Below, in pieces: positions 36,174 to 44,808 of a stretch of DNA of 64,000 nucleotides. A program made the position numbers and the translations under genes. The notes beneath the pieces were generated by a model. The model was not told the DNA's origin. It made no database searches and saw only the letters and a list, made by a program, of their open reading frames with translations. How positions within the stretch are numbered: position 1 is the stretch's first letter; each line of letters begins with the position of its first letter. Origin of the DNA: a virus. Location of the stretch: the IMG/VR virus record IMGVR_UViG_3300040811_000825, positions 1 through 64,000 of that record; one strand, given 5' to 3'.

Positions 36174-38474
36174 TTAAACTGCACAGGATTCACACTCTCC
36201 CTCCTCGGCTTGTTCTAACTCATTTAGCAAATTATCTAGTTTGGTATTGTTTTCTTCCTGAACTTCATCAGACTTAAGATCGTTTGTATTCTGATAGTAG
36301 GAAGTCTTCCAACCGTACTTATATGTAGTCAAAAAGTCTTGTGCCATCACGGACACTGGGACTTCATTATCTGGATAGTTCTCTGGATTGTAACTCCAGT
36401 TGCCAGAAATTGCTTGATCAAAGAACTTTTGCATCACAGCAACAATATTAATATAACCACGATTGGACTCCATATCCCAAAGAAGCGTATAATTGTTCTT
36501 AAGAGAATGATATTGAGGAACAATCTGCTTGAGAGGGCCCTTCTTGGATTTTTTAACGGACAGGTAGTCTCTAGGTGGTTCGATTCCGTTGGTTGCATTT
36601 GACACAACGGAACTGCTCTCCGAAGGCATCTGTGCGGACAGAGTGCTGTGTCGGAGGCCGTGCTCCAGGATAGACTGTCTAAGACCCTCCCAATCATGCT
36701 CATACTTGATACTGCTGATCTCATCTACATCCTTCTTGTATGTATCAATTGGCAAGATACCATCCGCATACTTGGTGCGACCAAACTCTTCACACCAACC
36801 CTTTTCTTTAGCAAGTTGGTTGGATGCTTTCAGCAGATAATACTGGAAGGACTCAGTAAGTCCATGAACTGCATCCCATGCCTCTTGGGAGTCATATTTG
36901 TAACCAAGCTTGGCAAGATAGTGTGCCAGTCCGATGAAACCGATTCCAAGCGATCTCCGTGCCTTTGTAGCACGCTCTGCAGCAGCAACTGGATATCCTT
37001 GATAGTCAATCAATTCTTCCAGTCCACGGACAGAAAGATCACAAAGTTCTTCCAACTCTTCGTCAGACTTGACCTTACCCACATTGATGGCAGACAGAAT
37101 ACACAGGGCAATCTCACCAGCAGTATCATCAATGTGGTTGATAGGATCGGTAGGCAGAGTGATCTCTTGACACAGGTTAGACATATTCACCTTATCCTTG
37201 AAGGAAGAGTGAGAGTTACAGTGGTCGATGTTCATCAGGTAAAGACGACCAGTCTCTGCTCTCTCCTTGAGAATATCAAGAATTAGTTTCTGTGCTCCGA
37301 TAGTTTTTCTTGGAATAGACTCATCCGATTCATAGCCCACATAGAGATCGTCAAATGAATCAGTACCAAAAGCATCATACAAACCTGGTACGTCATGCGG
37401 TGAGAAGAGGCTAATCTCTCCATCCTTAATGAAACGTTCGTAGAAAAGTTTTGAAATCTGGATTGAGTAGTCAAGTTTTCTTACGCGATTATCTTCTGTG
37501 CCCTTATTGTTTTTAAGGACAATGATATCTTCTATCTCTTGGTGCCAGATAGGAAAGTGAACTGTAGCAGAACCACCTCTGATGCCGTTTTGTGTGCAGC
37601 ATCGCACAGTTGCTTCAAACTTTTTAAGGAAGGGGACCACGCCTGTGTGTTGTACCTCTCCACCTCTGATTTTAGAATTGATACCACGGATTCTGCCTGC
37701 GTTAATGCCGATACCAGCCCTTTGTGCGACGTATCTGCCAATAGCCATATCACTGCTAAAGATACTATCGAGGGTGTCATCAACATCAACGAGAACACAA
37801 GATGCAAATTGACGAATGGGTGTTCTGACCCCTGCCATGATTGGCGTTGGGATGTTGATCCGATGCTTGGAGATTGCGTCATAATACCTCTTGACATAGG
37901 ACATCCTAGTGTCCTTTGGATACTCAGCAAAGATAGTCAGAGCAATCATGATATACATCTGTTGAGGAGTCTCAAAGACTTCTCCAGATGATCTGTCCTG
38001 TACTAGGTATTTATCTACAACCTGCCTTAAACCAGCATATGTAAACAGAAAGTCACGATCATTATCAATGAAACTTTCTGCCTTCTTAATTTCTTCAATC
38101 GAATACTTAGTGAAGATATCTTTGTCATAAACATCATCATACGCAAGCTTGGTGATGTGATCGGACAGAGAAGGAAACTCTCTCATACGACCATACAACT
38201 GCTTACGAAGTGCAAACAAAAGCAATCGTGCTGCAACGAACTGATAATTAGGGTGCTCAAGGTCAATCAAGTCACTAGCCGACTTAATCAGAATTTCTTG
38301 AATCTCTGCTGTAGTAATGCCGTCATAGAATTGAATTCCAGATTTCATTTCAACTTGACTTGCAGATACTCCTGCAAGACCCTTGGTTGCTTCTTCAACC
38401 ATCAGGTGCATTTTATCTAGATCAAGGGACTCAATTCTTCCATCCCGCTTTTTAACCTTGGTGCCGTTGCTCAT
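36174..38474 (-). CDS. nrdA: Ribonucleotide reductase class Ia, large subunit
   Basis: The 766-residue protein has an ATP cone (VKKRDGRIESLDLDKMHLMV), FASCVLVDVDDTLDSIF (active-site Cys), NMSNLCQEITLPT (catalytic Cys and Glu) and AQMPSESSSVVSNATNGIEP. The C terminus ECESCAV keeps the redox CxxC. It reduces ribonucleoside diphosphates for phage DNA synthesis. It overlaps gp61 by four bases. Confidence 0.98.
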   Translation of the reverse strand: MSNGTKVKKRDGRIESLDLDKMHLMVEEATKGLAGVSASQVEMKSGIQFYDGITTAEIQEILIKSASDLIDLEHPNYQFVAARLLLFALRKQLYGRMREFPSLSDHITKLAYDDVYDKDIFTKYSIEEIKKAESFIDNDRDFLFTYAGLRQVVDKYLVQDRSSGEVFETPQQMYIMIALTIFAEYPKDTRMSYVKRYYDAISKHRINIPTPIMAGVRTPIRQFASCVLVDVDDTLDSIFSSDMAIGRYVAQRAGIGINAGRIRGINSKIRGGEVQHTGVVPFLKKFEATVRCCTQNGIRGGSATVHFPIWHQEIEDIIVLKNNKGTEDNRVRKLDYSIQISKLFYERFIKDGEISLFSPHDVPGLYDAFGTDSFDDLYVGYESDESIPRKTIGAQKLILDILKERAETGRLYLMNIDHCNSHSSFKDKVNMSNLCQEITLPTDPINHIDDTAGEIALCILSAINVGKVKSDEELEELCDLSVRGLEELIDYQGYPVAAAERATKARRSLGIGFIGLAHYLAKLGYKYDSQEAWDAVHGLTESFQYYLLKASNQLAKEKGWCEEFGRTKYADGILPIDTYKKDVDEISSIKYEHDWEGLRQSILEHGLRHSTLSAQMPSESSSVVSNATNGIEPPRDYLSVKKSKKGPLKQIVPQYHSLKNNYTLLWDMESNRGYINIVAVMQKFFDQAISGNWSYNPENYPDNEVPVSVMAQDFLTTYKYGWKTSYYQNTNDLKSDEVQEENNTKLDNLLNELEQAEEGECESCAV

Positions 38475-39448
38475 ATCTTCTTCCAGGTAGTAAATTTAAG
38501 TTTTGCTTCTAAACCAGAGTAAGTATTTAATTCTATCAAATTTTGGACATCATGTCCAGACATAACCATATCATTAATATCCTTATCATCAATGCGTTCG
38601 GGCCAGATAACTACTGACTCACCAGCATCGATGGTTTTTGAGATTCGGTTAACGATTTCTCGATTGCGTGGTTCGTTGTCATAAATCCACACAGGATTGC
38701 TAATCCCCCAGCGACTAACATCAGCATCAGCTCCGCACATAGCAATCGCATTGCGAATGAATGTGCTGTCGAATGGTCCTTCTGTAACATAGACTGGAGC
38801 ATCTGTTCTGATGTTATCAAGTCCGTAGATTTTTGGTGCATCATCATTAAACATCACAGTGATATATTTAACAGACTTAGGATTTGCAAAATCCATAGAT
38901 CTGCCCTGAATTCCAACTAAGTTCTTATTATAGTATAGTGGAATAATAATTCGCGGTTCATCATACTTTGTGTCATCAAAAGTATGCTTGATTCCATTTA
39001 CAAACTTTTTAAAGTGTTCGGCATAATAAAAGTCATCTGGACAGAGTTTCCTTGCCGTAAGGTATCCCTCAGATCTAGCATCCTCCGAACACTTAGGAAG
39101 TTTAATCTTTGCCTTAAACTTGGGAACCTCAAACTTAAATTCAGGTTCCTCCGTAAAGAAGTTCCTGCCAGTATGGCCACTTTTAAATTTCTCCATAATA
39201 TATTGCTTATGGACAGCAGGATCCACCTCCTTCAAGAAGTTGTTGAATGACATCGATGCGCCACAATTATGACACTTGAAGTTGGTATTTGCCTTCACCG
39301 CATACAAATATCCGCGTGTCTTATTTTTGTTCTTCTGTGAGTCTCCACAGATAGGACATCGGAAATTATAGAGGTTTGACTTTACTCTTTTGAATTTTGA
39401 AAGTCTTGGTGATACAAGTCCAATAAACTTGGAATCAATATGATCCAT
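38471..39448 (-). CDS. 61: DNA primase (T4 gp61 type)
   Basis: The 325-residue protein has an N-terminal zinc module (CPICGDSQKNKNK, CHNCGASMSFNNF) and TOPRIM elements: PVYVTEGPFDSTFIRNA (Glu) and VWIYDNEPRN (Asp). LRD of the primase core appears as RIDDKDINDM. It makes RNA primers with the gp41 helicase at the fork. It lies in the T4 core order directly before nrdA. Overlaps the coiled-coil gene by 14 bases. Confidence 0.93.
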   Translation of the reverse strand: MDHIDSKFIGLVSPRLSKFKRVKSNLYNFRCPICGDSQKNKNKTRGYLYAVKANTNFKCHNCGASMSFNNFLKEVDPAVHKQYIMEKFKSGHTGRNFFTEEPEFKFEVPKFKAKIKLPKCSEDARSEGYLTARKLCPDDFYYAEHFKKFVNGIKHTFDDTKYDEPRIIIPLYYNKNLVGIQGRSMDFANPKSVKYITVMFNDDAPKIYGLDNIRTDAPVYVTEGPFDSTFIRNAIAMCGADADVSRWGISNPVWIYDNEPRNREIVNRISKTIDAGESVVIWPERIDDKDINDMVMSGHDVQNLIELNTYSGLEAKLKFTTWKKI

Positions 39449-39836
39449 TCACAAAGGCAACCGCTGGCACTACTATAGCACTTTCTGCGGAAGATAACAA
39501 GGGTTTAACCATTTTTATTGCTTGTGGATTGGACAGTGCTACAACTGCTCCCAGTGCTCCGAGGCCAATCCAAAGTTTTCGTTCCAATAAAGATAATCGT
39601 TTACCAACGCTGTCGTGATCGCTGTCCATTTTATCACGGAGTTTGTCGATCTTATCAAACAATACTGAGTCGATTTCTTCTTGCTTCGATATTCTTTCCT
39701 CATGAACCGCTAACATGCGCGACACATTATTATTTACCTCAGCAATTTTTTCAATAGCAGAATCTAACTTAGAGACAAATGCCTCAAAATTCTCAAGTCT
39801 TTCTTCTAGTACAGCTACCTTAATTTGATCTGCCAT
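39435..39836 (-). CDS. Coiled-coil membrane protein
   Basis: The 133-residue protein has a long heptad region (residues 4-85: VAVLEERLENFEAFVSKLDS onwards), one membrane segment (LWIGLGALGAVVALSN, about 88-103) and an extended tail. The plan is the same as in the protein at 12073-12417, so they may be paralogues. Its place beside primase suggests membrane association of replication or of virion assembly; unproven. Confidence 0.6.
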   Translation of the reverse strand: MADQIKVAVLEERLENFEAFVSKLDSAIEKIAEVNNNVSRMLAVHEERISKQEEIDSVLFDKIDKLRDKMDSDHDSVGKRLSLLERKLWIGLGALGAVVALSNPQAIKMVKPLLSSAESAIVVPAVAFVNGSY

Positions 39837-40032
39837 TTTCAGATTTCCAAATCTTTCGCAATCCCTTCTGGTAAATATATTTCTTTTTCTTTCTTCTTAC
39901 TGGAGGGTCATCACCTGCTTCAGCAGAACCTGCAATCTTGCCACTCGCCATTGAGTTGGTAGGAACATTCGCTCCCACAACGCCCTCTTCGCGAATTTGC
40001 TTTAATCGTTCAAACAGGTTCTTCTTTTCCAT
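39820..40032 (-). CDS. Small basic hypothetical protein
   Basis: The 70-residue protein starts MEKKNLFERLKQIREEGVVG, has a Ser/Ala/Gly segment (PTNSMASGKIAGSAEAGDDP), and then RRKKKKYIYQKGL. The basic motif and overlapping position suggest nucleic-acid binding. It overlaps both neighbours (17-23 bases). No family recognised. Confidence 0.6.
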   Translation of the reverse strand: MEKKNLFERLKQIREEGVVGANVPTNSMASGKIAGSAEAGDDPPVRRKKKKYIYQKGLRKIWKSENGRSN

Positions 40033-40405
40033 TGTAGATTTGATATAAGGACTTCATACATTCAAGATCGACCTTGATGTCATGAATAAAGGTTTTAGGA
40101 TACTCTGGAAATTTATTCAAAAATATTATAAAACTCTTCATCGCAGGCCACAAATCTGAATCAATCTTAAAGAATAACATAGGAGTTGCTGCTTCGCCAA
40201 ATATATTATACAGAATGATAAAGTGATTTACTAACAGGTGAGTTTTAAGCTCACCTGTATTACGATATCGTTTCAGTAGTCGTTTAATATACTTGAAATG
40301 ATTTAAATCTTTTTCAAAGTCTTTTTTAGTGACTGCCTGAGGATTCTGATGATATTTGATGGCAAACAGGAGGAAGTTATCCTCATTCAGTTCATTAAAA
40401 ATCAT
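40010..40405 (-). CDS. Hypothetical helical protein
   Basis: The 131-residue protein is all-helical and aromatic-rich: FLLFAIKYHQNPQAV, HLLVNHFIILYNIFGEAATP, FIIFLNKFPEYPKTF. It is the type of small conserved protein near gp61 in cyanophages. No catalytic motif is seen. Confidence 0.6.
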   Translation of the reverse strand: MIFNELNEDNFLLFAIKYHQNPQAVTKKDFEKDLNHFKYIKRLLKRYRNTGELKTHLLVNHFIILYNIFGEAATPMLFFKIDSDLWPAMKSFIIFLNKFPEYPKTFIHDIKVDLECMKSLYQIYNGKEEPV

Positions 40406-40425
40406 ACTTTAGTTAGATTAGTTTA

Positions 40426-40971
40426 TCAGTCGATTCCGCCATATGCGTTACCAGGTGGGAATGCAGGTGCATTACCAGTGGTGATACCAGACATTGCTAC
40501 CAGAGTTTCAGACTTAACTCTGTAGTTTCCTTCAGTGTCAATGTAGGTTGTAACTCCAACCCAACCACCATGAGTCAGTGCGAATGCAGAAGATTGTGCA
40601 TTATCCAGACCTTCTGATGCGACGCCATAAATGTATGAATCGTCAGCACCTACACCAGACTTCTCACTATACTTGGAATCAAGAATAGAAGACTTGGGAA
40701 GTTGACTTCCAACATAAGTTGTTCCAGCAATCGCTACACCACTCAGACCAGCAGTTGAACCAATCGTCAGAGATTCTGTACTTGCGACACTAACAACAAC
40801 GGCATCACCAAAATACACATTGTCTCTAGTACCAAAGCGAATTACATCTCCTTCTTGGATTGCTCCAGTTTCACCAAAAGTGGTTCCGGATCCAGTAACT
40901 GCTCCAGTCTGATAATTAAGTGATACTGTTCCACCGCCACGGATGGAATCATTATTCCCCCAAAGTGCCAT
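40426..40971 (-). CDS. Virion structural protein (beta-rich)
   Basis: The 181-residue protein is rich in Gly, Ser, Thr, Val with beta periodicity (VSLNYQTGAVTGSGTTFGET, VVVSVASTESLTIGSTAG) and a Pro/Gly end. No signal peptide or enzyme motif. It has a late promoter and terminator/late-promoter junction upstream (40998-41040). A head decoration or tail component is likely. Confidence 0.6.
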   Translation of the reverse strand: MALWGNNDSIRGGGTVSLNYQTGAVTGSGTTFGETGAIQEGDVIRFGTRDNVYFGDAVVVSVASTESLTIGSTAGLSGVAIAGTTYVGSQLPKSSILDSKYSEKSGVGADDSYIYGVASEGLDNAQSSAFALTHGGWVGVTTYIDTEGNYRVKSETLVAMSGITTGNAPAFPPGNAYGGID

Positions 40972-40997
40972 GTCTTTCTTCCGTTGAAATATTTGCT

Positions 40998-41010
40998 AAT
41001 TATATTTATA
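40998..41010 (-). promoter_or_regulatory. Late promoter of the beta-rich virion gene
   Basis: TATAAATATAAT on the minus strand directly after the terminator U-run, about 30 bases before the ATG at 40971. The sequence combines a late octamer and a -10-like TATAAT. Confidence 0.7.
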
Positions 41011-41014
41011 AAAA

Positions 41015-41040
41015 TGGGAGACCTTGAATTTAGTCTCCCA
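41015..41040 (-). terminator. Terminator between two virion genes
   Basis: TGGGAGACTA and the complementary arm ending GTCTCCCA, followed by a short U-run, on the minus strand. Confidence 0.8.
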
Positions 41041-41045
41041 GAGTA

Positions 41046-41249
41046 TCATTCTTCGTCTCTTGCTTTGATTGCCTTAGTGACAACCTCAAGAAGTTGATCG
41101 TCCATATCGGTCTTGGTCAGCTTAACCGCTTTACCCAAGATAACAAGACAGATCTCAACCAACTTTTCACCGAGTTCTTCGTTTTCTGGAATCTTGTTAA
41201 CGGCATCAGAAATTACCTTTGAAGCTAATGGGAGTAAAAATGACAGCAT
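41046..41249 (-). CDS. Small hypothetical protein with hydrophobic N terminus
   Basis: The 67-residue protein starts MLSFLLPLASKVISDAVNKI and has LVEICLVILGKAVKLTK. It may contain two short amphipathic helices. It lies between virion genes, with GAGGA before the ATG. Function unknown. Confidence 0.55.
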   Translation of the reverse strand: MLSFLLPLASKVISDAVNKIPENEELGEKLVEICLVILGKAVKLTKTDMDDQLLEVVTKAIKARDEE

Positions 41250-41278
41250 GATAATCCTCAGTTAATACTAACTATATA

Positions 41279-42037
41279 TCAACTATCAGGAGTAAATACA
41301 CCCTTATTAAAAGTACCCCACTTACCTTTGTGGGTTCCACGCATACCCTTACCCTTTCCTCTAGCAGTTTCTATATCTTTAATAAACTTACCATACTTTT
41401 TGCGTTTGTCATCTTTAGCAAACTGCTTCTTCTCTTTGTCATCTCTAGCATACTTTGCTGAACGACCAGCGTCAGTATTGCTATAAATTTCATTGACTTT
41501 TTCTTTCCCTTGGCAATGTGCTCTCTGAGAAAAACCTTTTGGATTATCGCAGTCAATTGATTTTTTATACTTAGCAGACCACCCTTCACTCTTGATGCCA
41601 CCAATACGATCAATAGCACGACCTAAAGCACGGCCAATCTTGTCACGCTTACGATCTTTTGGTTTTGAAACAGAAGAACTGCCTTTCTGACGCTTGGCAT
41701 AGTCCATATAAGACTCACCCTTGCGAAGTTTCTTAGGATCTGGTTTAGCAGTTGGTTTAGAACTTCCTGCACGATCTTCACGGGCACGGGCTTTATTACC
41801 AGCACCACTAATCTGTGCATCTTTCTTGGGGTCTGGGTGCCAATAATCACCAGCCTCCTTAACTTCCACTTTACTAGGAAGACCTTTATGCTTTGTTGAT
41901 GCAAAGTCTTTTGCATCTTTTTTCTTCATTGATGCTGCTGCTTGAGCAACTTCAGGAGAAGGTGCTGCCATCTCCCCCTTCTTCACGGCATGGACCATAC
42001 CCATAAACCGTTGTTGTGCTTTTGATACTGCTGGCAT
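41279..42037 (-). CDS. Basic Lys/Ala-rich virion-associated protein
   Basis: The 252-residue protein has an N-terminal MPAVSKAQQRFMGMVHAVKKGE module (SKAQQRFMG, a small domain of unknown function) and Lys/Asp/Gly-rich low-complexity sequence. A C-terminal module KYGKFIKDIETARGKG, GTHKGKWGTFNKGVF also recurs in other phage proteins. High charge suggests a DNA-associated or internal head protein. Single-base overlap with the next gene. Confidence 0.6.
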   Translation of the reverse strand: MPAVSKAQQRFMGMVHAVKKGEMAAPSPEVAQAAASMKKKDAKDFASTKHKGLPSKVEVKEAGDYWHPDPKKDAQISGAGNKARAREDRAGSSKPTAKPDPKKLRKGESYMDYAKRQKGSSSVSKPKDRKRDKIGRALGRAIDRIGGIKSEGWSAKYKKSIDCDNPKGFSQRAHCQGKEKVNEIYSNTDAGRSAKYARDDKEKKQFAKDDKRKKYGKFIKDIETARGKGKGMRGTHKGKWGTFNKGVFTPDS

Positions 42038-43545
42038 TACTTTTTCTTCGTATCTATGATAGCACCCTTTCCATACTTGGATTGGATTTGTGCTTTTACA
42101 ATGTCAATTGCTTTAGAAGTACTTGGTGCTTTCTTTGAATTAGTAGCGACATTTTTAGCAGGACGACGATAATCTACATTACCATCAACACCACCACGCT
42201 CTTGACGCATATCCCTCAAACGATCTTCTGCAGACTCACCCATTGCCTTAGCAGGTTGAGCCGCACCAGGTTTTTCTTTACTGAGTTGTTGTGCTCTCTT
42301 CATAGCAATCATTCTATCAATTCTTGCTTTTTTCTTTTGGAGCATCAGTTCCTGAGGAGACATTGATGCCTCTTCACTGGTCATTCCAAGAACAGATGGT
42401 TTGGTCTTCTTGGTAATCTTGTCATGTGCCTTGATTGAATGTGCTTCGTGATCAGCATAAGACTTTCCAGCAGATGGCCCAAGTCTACCAGGAGACTTTG
42501 CCTTGCTTCCTGCCTTTTTTTCTGCTGCCCTTTCTTTAGCAGCAGCTTTTCTCATTGCAGCATCTGCACCATACACACCTTCGCCAACTAATTCCTCACC
42601 AATCTTCTCTTTACGACCCACACCAGCACCTCTATAGGTGGTTGGTTTCTTTTCTACAGGACCTCTACCAGACTTATATCCTGCTTTAGCAATTTTCCTA
42701 ATTTTATCAATCTTTGATTGAATACTTGATTTTGCCTTACCAGGTGCTGCTTGAACTGCTGCCTTTGCTTTTGCTGCTTGACCGACTGCACGACCAGCAC
42801 CAAAAATTGCTTTCTTAGCAGCAGACTTAACTCTATCCTTCAAGGATTTTTTAGGTGCTTCTCCCTTGTTCTTTTCTGCAGCTGCCTTTGATGCTGCTAC
42901 TGCAGAATCATAGTAACCCTCATCCAGAGTATTCAGTGCAGACTCAATACCAAACTCAACATCATCCTCAGAAAATCCTTCTTGAATCAGTTCATCATAC
43001 ACACTTTCGATGACATAATCCATCTCATCGATTTCAATCTGCTCAAGCAGAGTTCCACCCATTTCCTCAACTGCTTCTCCCAGTTTAGGATTAATAACTA
43101 CTTTATTGTTGACTTTCTTTTCTTTAATTGGTTTATCATTCTCATCATTGATAACTTCAGACAGTGACTCTCTTTCTTCTTTGAGTCTCTTCTTCATCGC
43201 ATTACCAATAGCCTTGCGACGCTTATGGAGATACTTGTCAGACTTATCAGTATCACCATCATTATCGATGTCAGCATCTTCTTGACCTACGGGGTCAAGT
43301 TTTTCATCAACATACTTCTTCTTTGGATATTCTGGATGATCGTCCATCTTCTTACCATGCTTCTTCTCAAGTGCTGCTTTCTTCTCAGCAGTCTTCTTCT
43401 TGATACGCTCAGCAGCAGACATTTGATCTGCCTTGGAGATGCCAGTTACAGCGCCAAGTTTCTCCGCAGGTTTACCAGGAACATACGACTCTGCTACGTT
43501 CTCTAAGTATACCTTGGAAATATCATTCAAAGGATTGGTTGACAT
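42037..43545 (-). CDS. Large Lys/Ala-rich internal virion protein
   Basis: The 502-residue protein is highly charged and Ala/Lys-rich and includes DADIDNDGDTDKSDKY (about residues 90-105), a dockerin/EF-hand-like Ca2+ loop. LLEQIEIDEMDYVIESVYDE supplies an acidic middle, and long basic Ala/Lys stretches follow. The lack of hydrophobic core motifs argues for an internal head or scaffold-like protein bound to DNA. It precedes the nucleotidyltransferase-domain head protein. Confidence 0.6.
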   Translation of the reverse strand: MSTNPLNDISKVYLENVAESYVPGKPAEKLGAVTGISKADQMSAAERIKKKTAEKKAALEKKHGKKMDDHPEYPKKKYVDEKLDPVGQEDADIDNDGDTDKSDKYLHKRRKAIGNAMKKRLKEERESLSEVINDENDKPIKEKKVNNKVVINPKLGEAVEEMGGTLLEQIEIDEMDYVIESVYDELIQEGFSEDDVEFGIESALNTLDEGYYDSAVAASKAAAEKNKGEAPKKSLKDRVKSAAKKAIFGAGRAVGQAAKAKAAVQAAPGKAKSSIQSKIDKIRKIAKAGYKSGRGPVEKKPTTYRGAGVGRKEKIGEELVGEGVYGADAAMRKAAAKERAAEKKAGSKAKSPGRLGPSAGKSYADHEAHSIKAHDKITKKTKPSVLGMTSEEASMSPQELMLQKKKARIDRMIAMKRAQQLSKEKPGAAQPAKAMGESAEDRLRDMRQERGGVDGNVDYRRPAKNVATNSKKAPSTSKAIDIVKAQIQSKYGKGAIIDTKKK

Positions 43546-43549
43546 TGTT

Positions 43550-44773
43550 CTACTTTTTTTTCTTATACTTATTTATGAAGTTCTTAATCTCCTGAGTTCC
43601 TGTCATATGCATTGCATATTGACGATAAGAATCAGTTCCAACTTCTCTCCGATCAGCAGAAACACCTGAGGGGCCAGGATAGTTTTGAACTGCTTCCATC
43701 ACATCACGGATCCAAGATTTGAACATTACATTCTCTTTGGTTACACAAATCAAGTGATTTGTTCCTCTGCGAACAATCTCACCAATCAAACCAGTGTTCA
43801 TGTTTTCAACAATATCACCAATGCGATAAATCAAACCATTTACATATTGCTCACGAAGTCCTTTCGCATCAAACTTAGGAGCAATCTCCCACATCTCCGC
43901 GACTTCTTTCTTCTTCTTAATCTTCATTCCAGAACGAACTGCATCAAATAATGCTTGAGTATCGCCATCATCCAGTTCTTTTGGAGTACCGAGACGGAAA
44001 GCATCAAAGTCACCATCAACAACAGCCTTTCTCATCTTAGATGCAGACATACCCTCAACACCTTCAGCATCAGCATCTCTTACACCAGCAGAGATTACAC
44101 GAATGTTCTCAAAGTCATAGAGTTCTCCATTATATTTGGTTGCCAGATTTTCAAACTCTGCCTGACGATCAGAACCAACAATAATGTTAACACTCGTATA
44201 TCCTTGCTCACTTGCAATAGTAAGAACATTAAAGATAGATCTCATATCACCATCATTCACAATATTCTCTGAGTAATCAGGGAACATTTTCTTCATATAC
44301 GAAATCTTCATATCAGGATCAAGTGGATTCTTCTTAGAATCCTGCGTTCTTGAAGGATAGATTTTAAGATCTCCACCAGCAGATGCTTTCTTCGCAGCAC
44401 TCAATAGTTTTCCATGGCCAACAGTAGGTGGATTAAAACGACCAAAAGCAACAGTCAAAGTATCTGCTTGAGTTTCTGTTTCTTGGTCTTGTGGTGTTGC
44501 TGCCTTCTTTGTTGGTTCTTGCTCTTTTGTTGGTGGTTTAGTTTGAGTTCCTGTTGGTTGTTGGTTTGCAGAAGTTCTTACTTGCTTAGGATCTTGCTCA
44601 CCTGGTTTCTGACTTTGATTAAAGAACTTGAGTTTTCCATCTTCAGTCTTCGCAACAAATTCTCCACGGCTATCTAACCAACCACCGTGGCCATCACTCT
44701 TAAGGTTTAACTTCTTCGCCTGCATACTTGCCTGCGATTGTGCCTCACTTAAAAATTGGAAAAAACTTTTCAT
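43550..44773 (-). CDS. Head protein with cytidylyltransferase-like domain
   Basis: The 407-residue protein starts MKSFFQFLSEAQ, resembling the T4 capsid-targeting sequence of internal proteins, with a possible gp21-type cleavage after LSE. A Pro/Thr/Gln-rich linker follows. Residues about 105-280 form a nucleotidyltransferase domain: VAFGRFNPPTVGHGKLL (HxGH), SVNIIVGSDRQAEF and EGMSASKMRKAVV. The C-terminal part is basic. A packaged enzyme acting on a nucleotide or cofactor after injection is inferred. Confidence 0.72.
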   Translation of the reverse strand: MKSFFQFLSEAQSQASMQAKKLNLKSDGHGGWLDSRGEFVAKTEDGKLKFFNQSQKPGEQDPKQVRTSANQQPTGTQTKPPTKEQEPTKKAATPQDQETETQADTLTVAFGRFNPPTVGHGKLLSAAKKASAGGDLKIYPSRTQDSKKNPLDPDMKISYMKKMFPDYSENIVNDGDMRSIFNVLTIASEQGYTSVNIIVGSDRQAEFENLATKYNGELYDFENIRVISAGVRDADAEGVEGMSASKMRKAVVDGDFDAFRLGTPKELDDGDTQALFDAVRSGMKIKKKKEVAEMWEIAPKFDAKGLREQYVNGLIYRIGDIVENMNTGLIGEIVRRGTNHLICVTKENVMFKSWIRDVMEAVQNYPGPSGVSADRREVGTDSYRQYAMHMTGTQEIKNFINKYKKKK

Positions 44774-44794
44774 CTATATTGTTAGTCCTTATAC

Positions 44795-44804
44795 TATATT
44801 TAGT
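44795..44804 (-). promoter_or_regulatory. Late promoter of the cytidylyltransferase-domain gene
   Basis: CTAAATATAG on the minus strand, about 25 bases before the ATG at 44773. Confidence 0.6.
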
Positions 44805-44808
44805 GTTT

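Noticed and set aside
36648-37286. Open plus-strand frame of 212 codons
   Set aside because: Mirror of nrdA with no ribosome site or promoter.
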